Of a stretch of DNA of 51,000 bases, positions 38,785-49,078 are shown piece by piece. Under the pieces are notes generated by a model, which saw only the letters and a program-made list of their open reading frames with translations, did no database searches and was not told where the DNA came from. The position numbers and the translations under genes are program-made. This DNA is from Mesostigma viride (taxonomy: Eukaryota > Streptophyta > Mesostigmatophyceae > Mesostigmatales > Mesostigmataceae). The stretch's first letter is position 1; each line of letters begins with the position of its first letter. The DNA is taken from positions 1,664,982 through 1,715,981 of the forward strand of contig RPFO01000389.1 of assembly GCA_009746045.1 (NCBI GenBank). The letters are read 5' to 3'.

Positions 38785-41700
38785 TAAGCGGGCGCACCCC
38801 GCTAACTCAGTGGCGGTGCGCCAGGAGTCCTCCGACTCATGCTGTGCGAATCGCCATCGCACCCGTTATTGTCGCTGGACCCCTCGTCCCCGTTTGACAT
38901 CCCGGTGTCCCACGATCGCTGCCACCTCGTCCTCCTGTTCCCCCGTGTCCGGATTGAACTCCAGCGGGGCTGGGGGATTGACCCTGCCCTGGATGGTGTT
39001 CTGGTGATACAACTTGAGCTGGTCACGGTGGAAACGGTTGGACGTGAGGTTCCATGACACTGGGATGTCCACCTGGAACATGACATCGTCGAACTTGGTG
39101 AGGACCTTGTAGGGACCCAGGAACATGGGGCGGAGCTTAGTCTTCAGCTCCTTCTCCACCTTGTGTGAAAATCGCCCGATCTGCGGGCCCTCAACCAGGA
39201 CCCAATCGCCCACCTCGATGGACGGCGTTCGGTGATCCCGCTTGCCGGCTGTCCTCTCCAGATACCGCTCTGTCGCTGCGCGATAGCCCTGGACTGCGCT
39301 GTTATGCGCCTGGTGCATCCGCTGCAGCAACCGCTCAACCCCCTGAAGGGTGTCCAGCTTGACCTGATCCTCTCCAAGTCCGGGGCTCATAAGCAAGTCG
39401 AGCGGTGTGAGAGGGTGTCGGCCGGAGTTGAGGAAAAAGGGAGTAAACCCATGGGCGGCCTGGGGGGCATTGTTCAGGGAAAACTCCACCAAGCCCAGAA
39501 GTTCTTCCCAATTGCTGCCCACCGTGTCGGTGTAGTGTCGCATGGTCTCTTGCACTGTGCGGTTCAACCGCTCCACCAGGTGCGACGACGAGCTGTGGTA
39601 GGTCGTGCCCAGCGACACCTTGGTGCCCAGCCGCTCGAAAAACTCCTGCCAGAATTTGGCCGTGAAGAGCTTGTCGCGGTCAGAGATGAACTGTCGGCTG
39701 AGCCCGTGAAACCGAAACACGTGCGTCAGGTATATCTTGGCGCACTCCTCCGCTGTGAGGTCGACCGGACACGGGGCCAAGTGACACATACGCGTCAGGC
39801 GGTCCACGAACACCAAGACCATGCTGTTGCCGCTCTTCGTCTTCTTAAACGGGCCGATGAAGTCCATCATGATAGAGTCCCAAGGACCCATAGGATCCGG
39901 CAGCGTCTTAGGGACGGCTTGAGAGCCCGTGTTTCTGGACTTCATGATCTCGCACGAGGGGCACTGGCGCACATACGTCTCGATATACTCCTTCATCCCT
40001 GGCCAGTAGAAATGCTTGCGGGCCCGGGGAAGGAGGCGGTGGCTTCCTTGATGTCCGCCTAGGAGGGAATCATGGAGCTCGTGAAGCAAGGCGGCCCTAC
40101 AAAGCTCCGGGACGTACAGCCGCCATTCCTCCGGCTGGACACTCACGAACAGGCGCCCATCCTGGAACTTGCAAGGGTAAGCACCCATCTGCTGGGGATG
40201 CGCCCGGATGGCGTCAAGCGCCACTTCCTCCGTGACCGTGAAACGACTGATCATCGTCTCCAGGTCCGACGTGACTGTGAACGCGTCCGCAGCCGGGTCT
40301 TCCGCATCCGTACTCGCCTGATTGACGAATTCTGAGAAGACTGTGGGAGGGCCGATCGGCTGAAGCTGAAAAATTCCCTGGGGCGGCACCACGTGACTAA
40401 GGGGCACGCGCGTATGCGACCCCTCCCCCTCCCCGGGGGTGTCCACGTCCTCGTGGGCGCTGGGCCGAACCGTCTCCTCCAGGAGGGGTGACAAGTCATC
40501 CATGGTGGTGTGCCCAAGATGAAACAGGTGGCGGGCCCGGGGAGACCGTGGTTCCACACCATAGGCGGTCCCCGGGGCGGCCACTGGTACGCAGGTGGTA
40601 TGCAGCACGTCCATGTCCTCGTAGAACCAATAGTCCGCCCGGCGCGAGAGGGCGTCGGGCACCACGTTATCCGCACCCTTGACATATTGGATCTTGAACG
40701 GCGCAAACTGTGACAAGTACTCCATCCACCGCGCTTGGCGGGGCGTCAGTTGGGCTGCACCAGGAGGTGGGTGAGCGGCCGGTGGTCCGTGTGGATTACC
40801 AGGCGGTGGGGGTCGAGATCCCCCTGCTCACTAATGGCCACCGAAAACTGGGCCCCCAGGAGATGATGACGCCACGTGTGGCAGCTGTAGACGACTGCCA
40901 GGAGTTCCTGCTGATGCACTGGATAATTCCGCTCCGCCGGAATCATGTGCGTGAGATGTACTCGATGGGCTGAAGGCCCTTGCCTTGGTCCTGCAGGAGA
41001 ACACCCCCGATGGCCACCTTGCTGGCGTCAGTAGCCACGACGAAAGGAAGGGACGGGTCCGGCAGGACGAGGACCGCGCTGTGGTGAGGTGGCGCTTAAG
41101 TGCCTCGAAGGCCTGTTGGCACTGCTCAGCCCAAAGGAACTGGTACCCTTCTTGAGAAGAGCGTTGATCGGGGCGGCGATGGTGACAAACCTCGGGATGA
41201 ACCGCCGGTAGTAGGATGCCAACCCCAGGAAACTGCGCACCCCTTTCACGTCCGTGGGGACCGGCCATTGCTGGACGGCCTCGATCTTCTCCGGGTCGGT
41301 CGCGATGCCGTCCGCGGACAGGGTATTGCCCAGAAACGGCACACAGCGACCGGCGCGCACCTTGGCCTTCCGCGCCGACAGGTGCTCGTCTTCCATGATC
41401 TGCAGCACTGCGTCAACATCCTCCAGGTGCTCCTCGAACGTCTTGGAGTACACCAGGATGTCGTCCAGGTACGCCAGCGCGCACGTGCGCTTGTAGGTCC
41501 AGGGCGGGCGCGCCCCCTTCTGCGGGTCCGTCAGATCCTTGGAGACCTGCGGCAGGTGGGCCGTGCCCATCACCGGACGGAGGATGTCGTTCATCAGCAT
41601 CTGGAAGGACGCAGGCGAATTACACAGCCCCATTGCCGCCACCCGAAACTGGTAGTGACCAAAGGGCGTAGCGAACGCGGTCTTGTGGCAGTCTTCTGGC

Positions 41701-42890
41701 GCGATGCGCAGCTGCCAAAACCCGTCCGCACAGTCGATGACGGTGAAACACGTAGCCCCTTGGACACGGTTGAAGATGTCGTCGATCCGCGGTAGAGGAT
41801 ACCGGGACTTGACAGTGATGGCGTTCAGCTTCCGGTAGTCAGTCACCAAACGCCACTTGCCCCCTGGCTTGGGAACGAGCAGCACGCCCGCTGAGAAGGG
41901 GCTGTTGCTGGGTTCAATGAGCCCGGCGTCGAGCAGCGAAATGAGGATCTTCTTGAGCTCCACCAGCTCGACTGGGCCCATGCGGTACATGGGAGACGCT
42001 GTCGGCCCGGAACCCTCCTGGACCTGGATACGGTGTAGCACCGAGCGATTGGGAGGGAACTGGGGGGTGCGATCCGCGAAGAGAGTAGCGCGCTTCTCCA
42101 GGACGACGTTGAACCGCGCCAGCTCGTCCGGAGTGAAACCGACACCGATCTCGTTAAGCATGGCCTGAGTGCTGTCCAGGTCTATACGGTACATCGCATA
42201 CTCCTTACCCTTCCGGAGCTGGCGCGCCAGCGTCTTGCTACTCATCAGGATCTGGGACGCTGGTCGAGGCCCGTCCGCCGAGCGCTCGTGTGTAATGTTA
42301 TGGACCTCAGCGGCCTGTGCCCTGTACTCGCTGTCGGGGCACCAGAAGGAACCGTCCAGGAACCAAACTACCCGTCGGCGCACACTGATGTCCACATCCT
42401 GCTTGTCCAACCAGTCCACTCCAATGATGATGTCGGCAGCGCCCAGCGGCGCAATAGTCGCCACCAGGTCCACCGGCGTGCCCTGCAGCACACCCTTGAT
42501 GTCTGCTAGGCTCGGCGATTGGTGTCGCCGGCCATCCGAATAGGTGACATACACTGCCGTGGTGTGTGGTCGCGGGACCAGGCCCAGTTGGCGCACCAGG
42601 GCCTCGTTGATGAAGGACGTGGAGGCACCGGTGTCGACCAGAAACTTCACGTCCATGACCGTTTTCTCCTTCAAATACGGATCAAGGACGGTGGGAGGAA
42701 CCAGTAACCCTCCACTGAAAAGAAACAAATGTCGCGAGCTCCCTTGAGATGCACGCGCCGCCGGTTGGGTGGACGCGTCTGAAGCCACGTTGTTGACGTC
42801 TACTTCTACTCTAGTTGACTCCGCGTCAGGACTACCATCTGATTTTTCTACCCTATCCCCTACCCCGGGGCCCAAGCCCACGGGCAAGGC
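38749..42890 (-). pseudogene. pol: G2 pol: protease, RT, RNase H, integrase, chromodomain
   Basis: Protease-RT frame 42887-41028: DTG at residues 85-87 (FLVDTGASTSFIN), RT with TDYRKLNAITVKSRYPLPR, FTVIDCADGFWQLRIAPED and catalytic YLDD at 473-476. An insertion of about 20 residues precedes YLDD. Frameshifts near 41130, 41060, 40960 and 40750 break RNase H (VVATDASKVAIGGVLL, NYPVHQQELLAVVYS, IHTDHRPLTHLL). Integrase frame 40725-38866: zinc HHCC (His 218/225, CPSC 255-258), D288, D349, E385 (exact D35E), GPY at 537-539. A TAA at 38866-38868 follows; the frame beyond it reads like a chromodomain (RVRWRF, EDSWRTATELAGCARLLEAY) to a TAG at 38749. Pol has no ATG and lies in the -1 frame to gag, so -1 frameshifting is likely. 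Chromodomain Gypsy elements are chromoviruses that target chromatin. Confidence 0.88.
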
Positions 42891-42892
42891 TA

Positions 42893-44797
42893 CTACTCCC
42901 GAGGAGCGGTGGGACGGGAGGCCGCCTCGCCCGACCGCCCGCCCTCTTCCCCCCCCTCCTCCTCTTCGTCAGCCTCCTCCTCGTCGTCATACTCGTAGCC
43001 AGCCACTGCGTGCGTCTGGCCGGAAGAGGAGGACTGTCGCCGCGCCTCAATCTCGTTGACCGCACGCAACACGCCCTTGGTAGAGCTGGTCGCGGGCGGT
43101 CGCGGCTGCTGGTACTGAGTCGGGACCTGTCTGGCATGCTGCAGGCGAGTCGCACGCTCACCCGCGTTGCGGGGTCGGTCCCGGGGACCGGAGGAGTCGG
43201 GGCGGCTGCCGAAGGCTGGACCAGAGAAGCGAACGCTGGGTTCCACGTCCCCTGCACCACGACTGGCGTGCTTGCCCCGGAGCTTGGGGCAGTCGCGCTT
43301 GAGGTGTCCAACCTCGCTGCACATGAAGCACCGCGCCTTGCTAGCGTCGATCGCGTTGACACCCTGGTCAGTGTAGCCATCATCAGGGTCGTCGAGGTAC
43401 TCGTCCTCCTCCTCGCCGGCGAACTCAGTGGAGTACATCTGATTCACCCGTGGCGGGGGAGCTCATGAAGAAACGGCGCACTGAGGGTGCGCGCTCGCGA
43501 GTCACCACATCGGCCACCTGCAGAAGATACCTCTGGATATTCAAGATGTCCCACTCCTCCCAAGGGACCTCAGCATAGTGCTTCAGTACCTCATCCTGCA
43601 GCTCGGGACTGAGTGCCTCAATGAACCGGATCTTGTACTCATACCAGGTCATGTCTGTCAGGTAGGCGGCGCTGGACTCAAACTTGGAGAGAAACTCGCG
43701 GTACGGGGTGGTTCCCTGGCGCAGCTTGCCGAATGCGAGTCGCTCGTGGATAGCAGCATCTGGGGGCACCAGCTTGCGGCGCCCCCGATCCATCAGCTCC
43801 TCTACGGTTTGCGGGTACGACTGGGATGCGATGCTCTCACAATTCAGGATGCTCACCACCGAGGGGTCCATGCAGGTGTTAACCACATGCGGGATCAGAT
43901 CACAAGTGGCCAGCTGCCAGCTGTGGTGATTGCGCCAGATGGTATACTGCTGTTGCCACATGCGTCCCCATTCGTCTACCTCGCGCGGTTTCATGTCCGC
44001 GTGCAGCTTGGGTACATTCTTGAAATTGGGCATCGGTGGGGCCTTTACCGCGTTGGTGATGGGCCCACCGACGTCTACGTAGGAGATGCATGGAGCCGAA
44101 GGCGGGGGGCTGCGACCGGGGGAGAGATCCGGACCTGGACGGCGTACCATGAGTCCGCCGCACCTGTACTGATGAGGGATGTTCGTACCCCGGGTCATCC
44201 AAGGCCACCCTGCTGAAATTAAGGTTGCCGACGGGCGCAGGCGATGGGACCACGCTGCTGTCAAACACCCGTGGACGCTGCGGTTGAGGTACCGGACGCT
44301 GGACGGGCGTATGAGTCTCCTCGCCTCGGGCAGTGACACTGCTTCTGTCATCCCCTGGCCTGGCCCGTGATCTATGAGTACCAACGGGTGGGCCCTGCGT
44401 AACTGGTTCCTCGTCAACCTCGCCAGTCCCCTCCAGATCGTCGAACTCGCCATCTGCCCCTGGAATCTCCCCATCCTCATCCGAATTCCATAGCACCGTG
44501 GGTAACAGGGAGGTGCTGCCGAAGGACACTCTGCGTCTGCCCCCGTGGGTGGGGCCCGGCGGAGGTCCCTGGGGACGCCCCCGCCCCGCCCAAGGATGCG
44601 ATGGCCGCCCTGTAGCTGCAGCTGCTGATAGCGGTAGTGCAGGGTATCTTCATTCTCGTCTCCCTGCTGCTCAGGATCATGGGGTAGCCAATGTAGTCTC
44701 GTCTGAGGTTGTTGTTGCCGCGGTCGGGGCTGCTGTTGTTGCCGTTGCTGCTGCGGTGACGGTTGCTGCTGCTGCTGCTGCTGCTGTTGCTGCTGTC

Positions 44798-44889
<92 letters not shown>

Positions 44890-45188
44890 GAGTCCCCTTG
44901 TAGTATCTCTTGGTCACTTCTGTCATCTTCCTGCCCGGTTAAGGCGTCTAGAATGTCCCCATCGGCTGGGAACCTAGGGTTCTGGTCTCTGGATCGTGGG
45001 GAGCCTTCCACAGGTCTCACCATGACCTCACCTGTACCTGTCCCTACTTGGATGTGCAGTGGTACCTCTAGCCCCTCTGTACCGTGCTCGTGGTTGTCTA
45101 CCGGTTCTATCTCTCTATTATCTGAGTCTCTTTCCCTAGTCTCGTCTTCTGTCTCTCGGGCGTTCCTTGTTTGGTACCGTGTTGGCAT
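42893..45188 (-). pseudogene. gag: G2 gag, Q-rich with zinc knuckle, frameshifted
   Basis: ATG at 45188 (MPTRYQTRNARETEDE). A very long glutamine tract at about residues 100-160, then a region where the frame leaves and returns (about 44530 to 44090; the other frame matches G1 gag: NLNFSRVALDDPGYEHPSS), the capsid-like core (REVDEWGRMWQQQYTIWR, LVPPDAAIHERLAFGKLRQG), another frameshift near 43460 and the zinc knuckle CFMCSEVGHLKRDC (CX2CX4HX4C). The C-terminus is acidic (YDDEEEADEEEE). The G1 copy keeps the single original frame through these places. Confidence 0.82.
44717..44890 (-). repeat. CAG/CTG microsatellite coding polyglutamine in G2 gag
   Basis: Mostly CTG on the plus strand with TTG and occasional CGG or TCG interruptions. 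Encodes a run of some 30 glutamines plus a second mixed Gln, Pro and Arg run. Longer than the matching tract in G1. Confidence 0.88.
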
Positions 45189-45234
45189 GGTGCTCGTACC
45201 GGTACCTTACACTGCAGGCAACACCTCCCCAGGA

Positions 45235-45238
<4 letters not shown>

Positions 45239-45328
<90 letters not shown>
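45239..45328. repeat. (GA)45 microsatellite upstream of G2 gag
   Basis: About 90 bases of uninterrupted GA between the hybrid-binding-domain ORF and gag. The same place in G1 has only about 14 units with an interruption. Confidence 0.95.
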
Positions 45329-45329
<1 letters not shown>

Positions 45330-45394
45330 AACCACGTGCTATATAGATCTATAAATATAGAACCTATAGTATTACTCTCTAGTAATAGTCTCCT

Positions 45395-45736
45395 CTACTG
45401 TTTGCTAGGGCCAATGGTCAGCTGAGAGAAGGTCACGGTAACTGCTGTCCCCTCCCCCTGACTGCTGAGCGTGGGTGGCTTGGAGCATTCACGAGTGGTG
45501 TGCATCCCCTCAGGCAATGGCATGTGTTCCCTTACAAACCTATCTGCATCTGTAATGTTATCAAACCCTTTCCACTTAGCACTAGAGCCTTGGGACAATA
45601 TCTTATCTTTGATGTGCTCTTCACAAGTCTTCCAACTGTAGAATATAGCTGGTCTACCCTCACCCCCGTCATGAGCTACTGCATAGTAAGGAAATCCAGA
45701 CTGTCCACCCTTATTTATTCTGTTGCGTCTAGGCAT
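45395..45736 (-). CDS. G2 small 5' ORF with RNase H1-type hybrid-binding (viroplasmin-like) domain
   Basis: ATG at 45736, 113 codons. Residues 17-70 follow the pattern of the N-terminal domain of eukaryotic RNase H1, also found in caulimovirus viroplasmin (Pfam Cauli_VI): YYAV at 17-20, IFYSW at 31-35, Cys 38, KWKGF at 54-58, then ADRF at 64-67 in the position of the family's EAxxF. In RNase H1 this fold binds RNA-DNA hybrids. The C-terminal 40 residues are Ser and Thr-rich with no motif. It stands alone upstream of gag and separate from the pol RNase H, and is conserved in G1 at the same place. A role in reverse transcription or RNA binding is an inference. Confidence 0.7.
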   Translation of the reverse strand: MPRRNRINKGGQSGFPYYAVAHDGGEGRPAIFYSWKTCEEHIKDKILSQGSSAKWKGFDNITDADRFVREHMPLPEGMHTTRECSKPPTLSSQGEGTAVTVTFSQLTIGPSKQ

Positions 45737-46490
45737 GTTACATCATAAGCTGGCAGAAGCTTGCAAGCAGGAGAAAAAGGGGAATCCCAGGCTACCTCTA
45801 AATGCAGTGACCTTAACCAAAACAAACGAGGAAAGAGCACGGAGTCTAGCACAGCACACGCCCAAGCTTCCGCTGCAAGGGCTATACAATAAGCACACGG
45901 AGGTAAACACCGTCAACACAGTCGGCAACAGCCAGACGGTATCCACCCCCACGACCCCTTGCAGGTCAAACAACGATGTCCGTCTCCGCGACGTCCATAG
46001 GCACCAACGACATTCACAACCTATAGAGGTACAACGTATAACAAGAACCCCCTACGCGTGCGGACCCGGAGAGAAAGCGAGCACGCCAGCTAGCCTTCCA
46101 CAGGCATAGCTTGCAAAGAAAGAATCCTAACTAGGGGACGTACCATCTTCGATGACGTTAATCCCTCCTGAGCTGGCCGCCACCCAGTGTCGTTGAAGGC
46201 AAGCCCTGGCCGCCACTAGGTGTCGTTGAAAACAGGAGAGCTGAAGGCTATCGTTGACAGCACCTCACCACAGGGCTATTGCTAGCCCCGCCGAGTATCC
46301 CAGACTGGCCGCTTGCTGCCTAGGACGTCGTTGAATCCCTTTACGGGCTGGCCGCCGACCTGTCAGCAGTCGTTGAATTCCGGAACCTCTACCTACGTCA
46401 AGCTCCGCCTTGGTATCCTAAATGGTCTCACTAACCCTCTCCGCGAGAGTTAGCTAACCTTAATTCCAGCACATTTCCTCCGATAACCAG
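45737..46490 (-). other. G2 leader with primer-binding site and degenerate repeats
   Basis: No ORF of note. The minus strand just inside the LTR reads C then TGGTTATCGGAGGAAA (46474-46489), the initiator tRNA-Met-type site of G1 with one extra T. Degenerate CTGGCCGCC...GTCGTTGAA units lie at 46173-46375. The leader is conserved with G1 at roughly 95%, more than either gag, which suggests cis-acting function. Confidence 0.65.
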
Positions 46491-47076
46491 TGTTACGTCC
46501 CAGCCCAGACACACCTAGCCTGAGCTACGTAGCGAAAGACCCTCCTTGCCGGAATTAGGAATAATTCAAGGTAGCATAATGTAGGTTGCGCTTCACGACG
46601 TGAGTCGTGAGATATCTGGCATCACGGCTTGATGCCAAGCTATAATTAATACACACTTATAATGGCTAGCAAGACCAATTACAAATGGATAATTGCCCCG
46701 GGCTCAATGTGTAGGCGTATTCGCACTTATCATTCATCAAACCAAGAGGACGAGACTCTCGTCCTCGGACTAATTTAACCTAGGTTGGTTGCGGCGCAGA
46801 TACAACACTAAATCCCACTGGACAATCCAAGTCACTCATTCCGCGTAGGATCCGGGCCGACATCGACCCCCAACTACAGGATCCACGCCTAGAACTATAG
46901 ACAGACCCAGAACTGGCGCGGCGCCACGGCACCGGCCCCTAAAAGGTCAACCTAGGACCAAAATAACTAGTCCAATTCACACAATAGTCAATATTCATAA
47001 AACCCAGTACAACGGCCACAAGGCCTTAGTAATTTATTCCATTGTTACGTCCGACTAAAAGGGCCGGGACGTAACA
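46491..47076 (-). repeat. 5' LTR of G2
   Basis: 586 bp, direct repeat of 35302-35888, followed by the target duplication CCGCC (47077-47081). Confidence 0.93.
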
Positions 47077-47081
47077 CCGCC

Positions 47082-47875
47082 GGCGCGCACAGCTGCACCA
47101 AGGCCCGTACCTGGAGGCCCTCGCTGAGCGCTTTGGGGTCTCCCCACGGGCGGTGAAGACGCCCATCGTCCCCAACACCCCCCGTGGTGAGGGGGGGCTT
47201 CTCAACGCGGACGACACTCGCGTCTACCAAGCGATCACCGGGGCACTCCTGTATGCGATGGGATGCACTCGGCCTGACCTGGCATTCGCAGTCAACCTGC
47301 TGACTCAGAAGATGCCAAACCCTACTGTAAGCGACCTTGGGCTGGCACGCCGGGTGCTTCAGTACGCGGTACACACCAAGGACCTGGGTCTGTCCTACAC
47401 GGGGCAGGGGGGGCTGGTGGCCTACTCGGATGCTGACTGGGCAAACGATCCTGTGGACCGCAAGTCAATCACTGGCAACGTGGTCATGTACCGCGGTGCT
47501 GCGGTGGAGTGGACCAGTCGCAAGCAGCCCACTCCAGCCCTGTCCACCTGTGAGGCCGAGTACATGGCCCTGTGCGGTGTCACGCAGCAGGTGGTTCCCC
47601 TTCTCACCATCACCAAGGAGTTGGGTGATCCGGCCTCAGGGCCAATTCAGGTGTTTTGCGACAACACTGGTGCCGTGGCTCTGTCACGAGACCCTGTTCA
47701 CCCTCGGCGTACCAAGCACATCGACATCAAGTACCACTACATTCGCGCGAAGGTCGCGGATGGCACCGTTCAGGTGTCTCACCTTCCTGGGGCAGCGATG
47801 ATCGCCGACATGCTCACCAAGGCACTACCCGAGCCACGTTTTGAGGAGCTCAGACACAAGTTGTTGGGTATTTGA
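47082..47875 (+). pseudogene. pol: Copia C RT C-terminus and RNase H
   Basis: Resumes the RT cut by G2. A one-base frame change lies near 47090, then the frame is open to the natural stop: HQGPYLEALAERFGVSP, GALLYAMGCTRPDLAFAVNL, and RNase H with YSDADWANDPVDRKSITG (first catalytic Asp), SRKQPTPALSTCEAEYMAL (Glu), FCDNTGAVAL (Asp), RRTKHIDIKYHYIR and MIADMLTKALPEP. This is textbook Copia and contrasts with the divergent RNase H of element A. Confidence 0.9.
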
Positions 47876-48008
47876 GTTACTGGCAATTCGTGATGAGCCA
47901 ACATAAGGACACACTTGCTAGCCTGTGACAGTGGTCCCATACTGCAGTTCTTTTAGTGAACATTTGTTCTGGCTTGCTTGAGTTTGTTTTCCGGCCTGTG
48001 TGCCGAGT

Positions 48009-48016
48009 AAGGGGGG
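48009..48016 (+). other. Polypurine tract of Copia C
   Basis: AAGGGGGG directly before the 3' LTR, 133 bases after the pol stop codon. Confidence 0.75.
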
Positions 48017-48462
48017 TGTCAGAAGTATCGACACACCTGCCTGAAACTAGTACTTATAGTTTAGTGCTAGCTCTGGACTGCATGGACGGGCATGTGCCGC
48101 ATGTTTAAGTTCTGTGCCATAAGTGACCCAGTCATTCTGTGACTGACCTTGAACTTTGGTTGTGAATGGTTGGCTTGAGATCACGTTATGATTGTAACTG
48201 CCACACAGTCAGAAAAGACCCGGTTTGGTGTGGCCACGTTGTAGGTAGATCATAACTGCTACCCAGTAGCTGAGCCTGGAATTGTTTAAAAGGCGAAGCT
48301 ACACTCCTTGTTTGCTCTCTCAGTACCTCACACCTCACACACTCCTGTGGTGGAACTAGCAGCCGGCCAGCTGCCGACTGAGACTTACTTCGTTCTCTCA
48401 GTTTTTATCTGAGTGAAATAAAGTAAAACTTTGTGGCAAACATTGTTTTCTCACTCCTAACA
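48017..48462 (+). repeat. 3' LTR of Copia C
   Basis: 446 bp, begins TGTCAGAAGTATCGACA and ends CTCCTAACA. A TATA-like TTTAAAAGG at about 48285 and AATAAA at 48417-48422 mark a promoter and polyadenylation signal. The partner 5' LTR is not in the window, so the ends rest on the polypurine tract, TG/CA ends and the change to GC-rich repeats at 48463. Confidence 0.75.
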
Positions 48463-48730
48463 CGCAGCGAGCTGTGCGCTGCGCGCGGCGAGCGAGCGAA
48501 GCGAGCGAGCACCGTACTGCGCACCAAGCCGCGAGCGAAGCGAGCACCGTACTACTCCAGCGGGCAGCGGGCAGCGTACTGCGCACCAATCCGCGAGCGA
48601 AGCGAGCACCGTACTATTCCAGCGGGCAGCGCGCAGCGCGCAGCGGGCAGCGGGCAGCGGGCAGCGGGCAGCGGGCAGTGAGCGGGCAGCGGGCAGCGGG
48701 CAGCGGGCAGCGGGCAGCGGGCTGCGGGGG
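48463..48730. repeat. GC-rich minisatellite
   Basis: Nested repeats: units like GCGAGCGAAGCGAGCACCGT three times (48497, 48531, 48592), then many copies of the heptamer AGCGGGC (48559-48725). The reading frames here are repeat artefacts. Confidence 0.85.
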
Positions 48731-48804
48731 CGAAGTACTGCCAAAAAAAGGGACCCTGTTTTGGGCTGGACGGAGCCAGCAGGTCACTCTAGTTCACCGC
48801 TAAT

Positions 48805-49078
48805 TATCATTATTATTCGCCGCGCCGAATTAGACCTCGAGCCTGGAACTGCGGTCCGGACCAATGATCCGAGTCCTCCTAATTCGCGCGTATTCGTCAC
48901 CATACGTGGAAAGGCTCTTAGTCGCGAAGTGATTTTGACCACTACGGTGTATAAAATGAGCGAAGCTCAGCAAGTCTTTTCTCACGTGTACGGCCTTATA
49001 ACCTTCGCCAATTCTGGCGAACCTAACGGTTCTTCCGAAAATTGGCTCCGCCTGATGATAGACCTGGATAGACTATAA
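48805..49078 (+). other. Possible small ORF of unknown origin
   Basis: A frame open to a stop at 49078 with non-repetitive sequence (RRAELDLEPGTAVRTNDP, VFVTIRGKALSREVILTTT). Its only ATG is at 48956 (MSEAQQVFSHVYGL), giving 40 residues. Base composition is less GC-rich than the surroundings. It could be the end of an exon or chance. No family recognised. Confidence 0.2.

Larger units (their letters stand above)
35302..47076 (-). mobile_element. Ty3/Gypsy chromovirus G2, full-length, inserted in Copia C RT
   Basis: 11,775 bp with LTRs 35302-35888 and 46491-47076 (TG/CA ends, about 98% alike) and the 5-bp duplication CCGCC (35297-35301, 47077-47081). Minus-strand order: 5' LTR, primer-binding site, 750-bp leader, hybrid-binding-domain ORF, GA repeat, Q-rich gag, pol (PR-RT-RH-INT with GPY motif and a chromodomain interrupted by a stop), a large 3' ORF, polypurine tract, 3' LTR. 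Gag, pol and the 3' ORF each contain frameshifts, so this copy is inactive, yet all parts are present. It is the reference for the pol-less relative G1. Confidence 0.93.
30045..48462 (+). mobile_element. Copia LTR retrotransposon C, 5' truncated, carrying two insertions
   Basis: Conventional Copia order: gag zinc knuckle, protease, pre-integrase zinc domain, integrase, RT, RNase H, polypurine tract, LTR. The 5' LTR and most of gag are missing; the sequence starts abruptly at the 3' LTR of A. An unclassified 1.9-kb insert (30944-32861) and the G2 chromovirus (35302-47076) interrupt it. Several indels and one stop show it is dead. It is only distantly related to A and B: the motifs (VDMGAT, SDQD, EQNGVAER, HVDD, YSDADWAND) are classical Copia. 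Confidence 0.85.

Noticed and set aside
39232-40062. 276-codon plus-strand ORF
   Set aside because: Antisense shadow of the G2 integrase.
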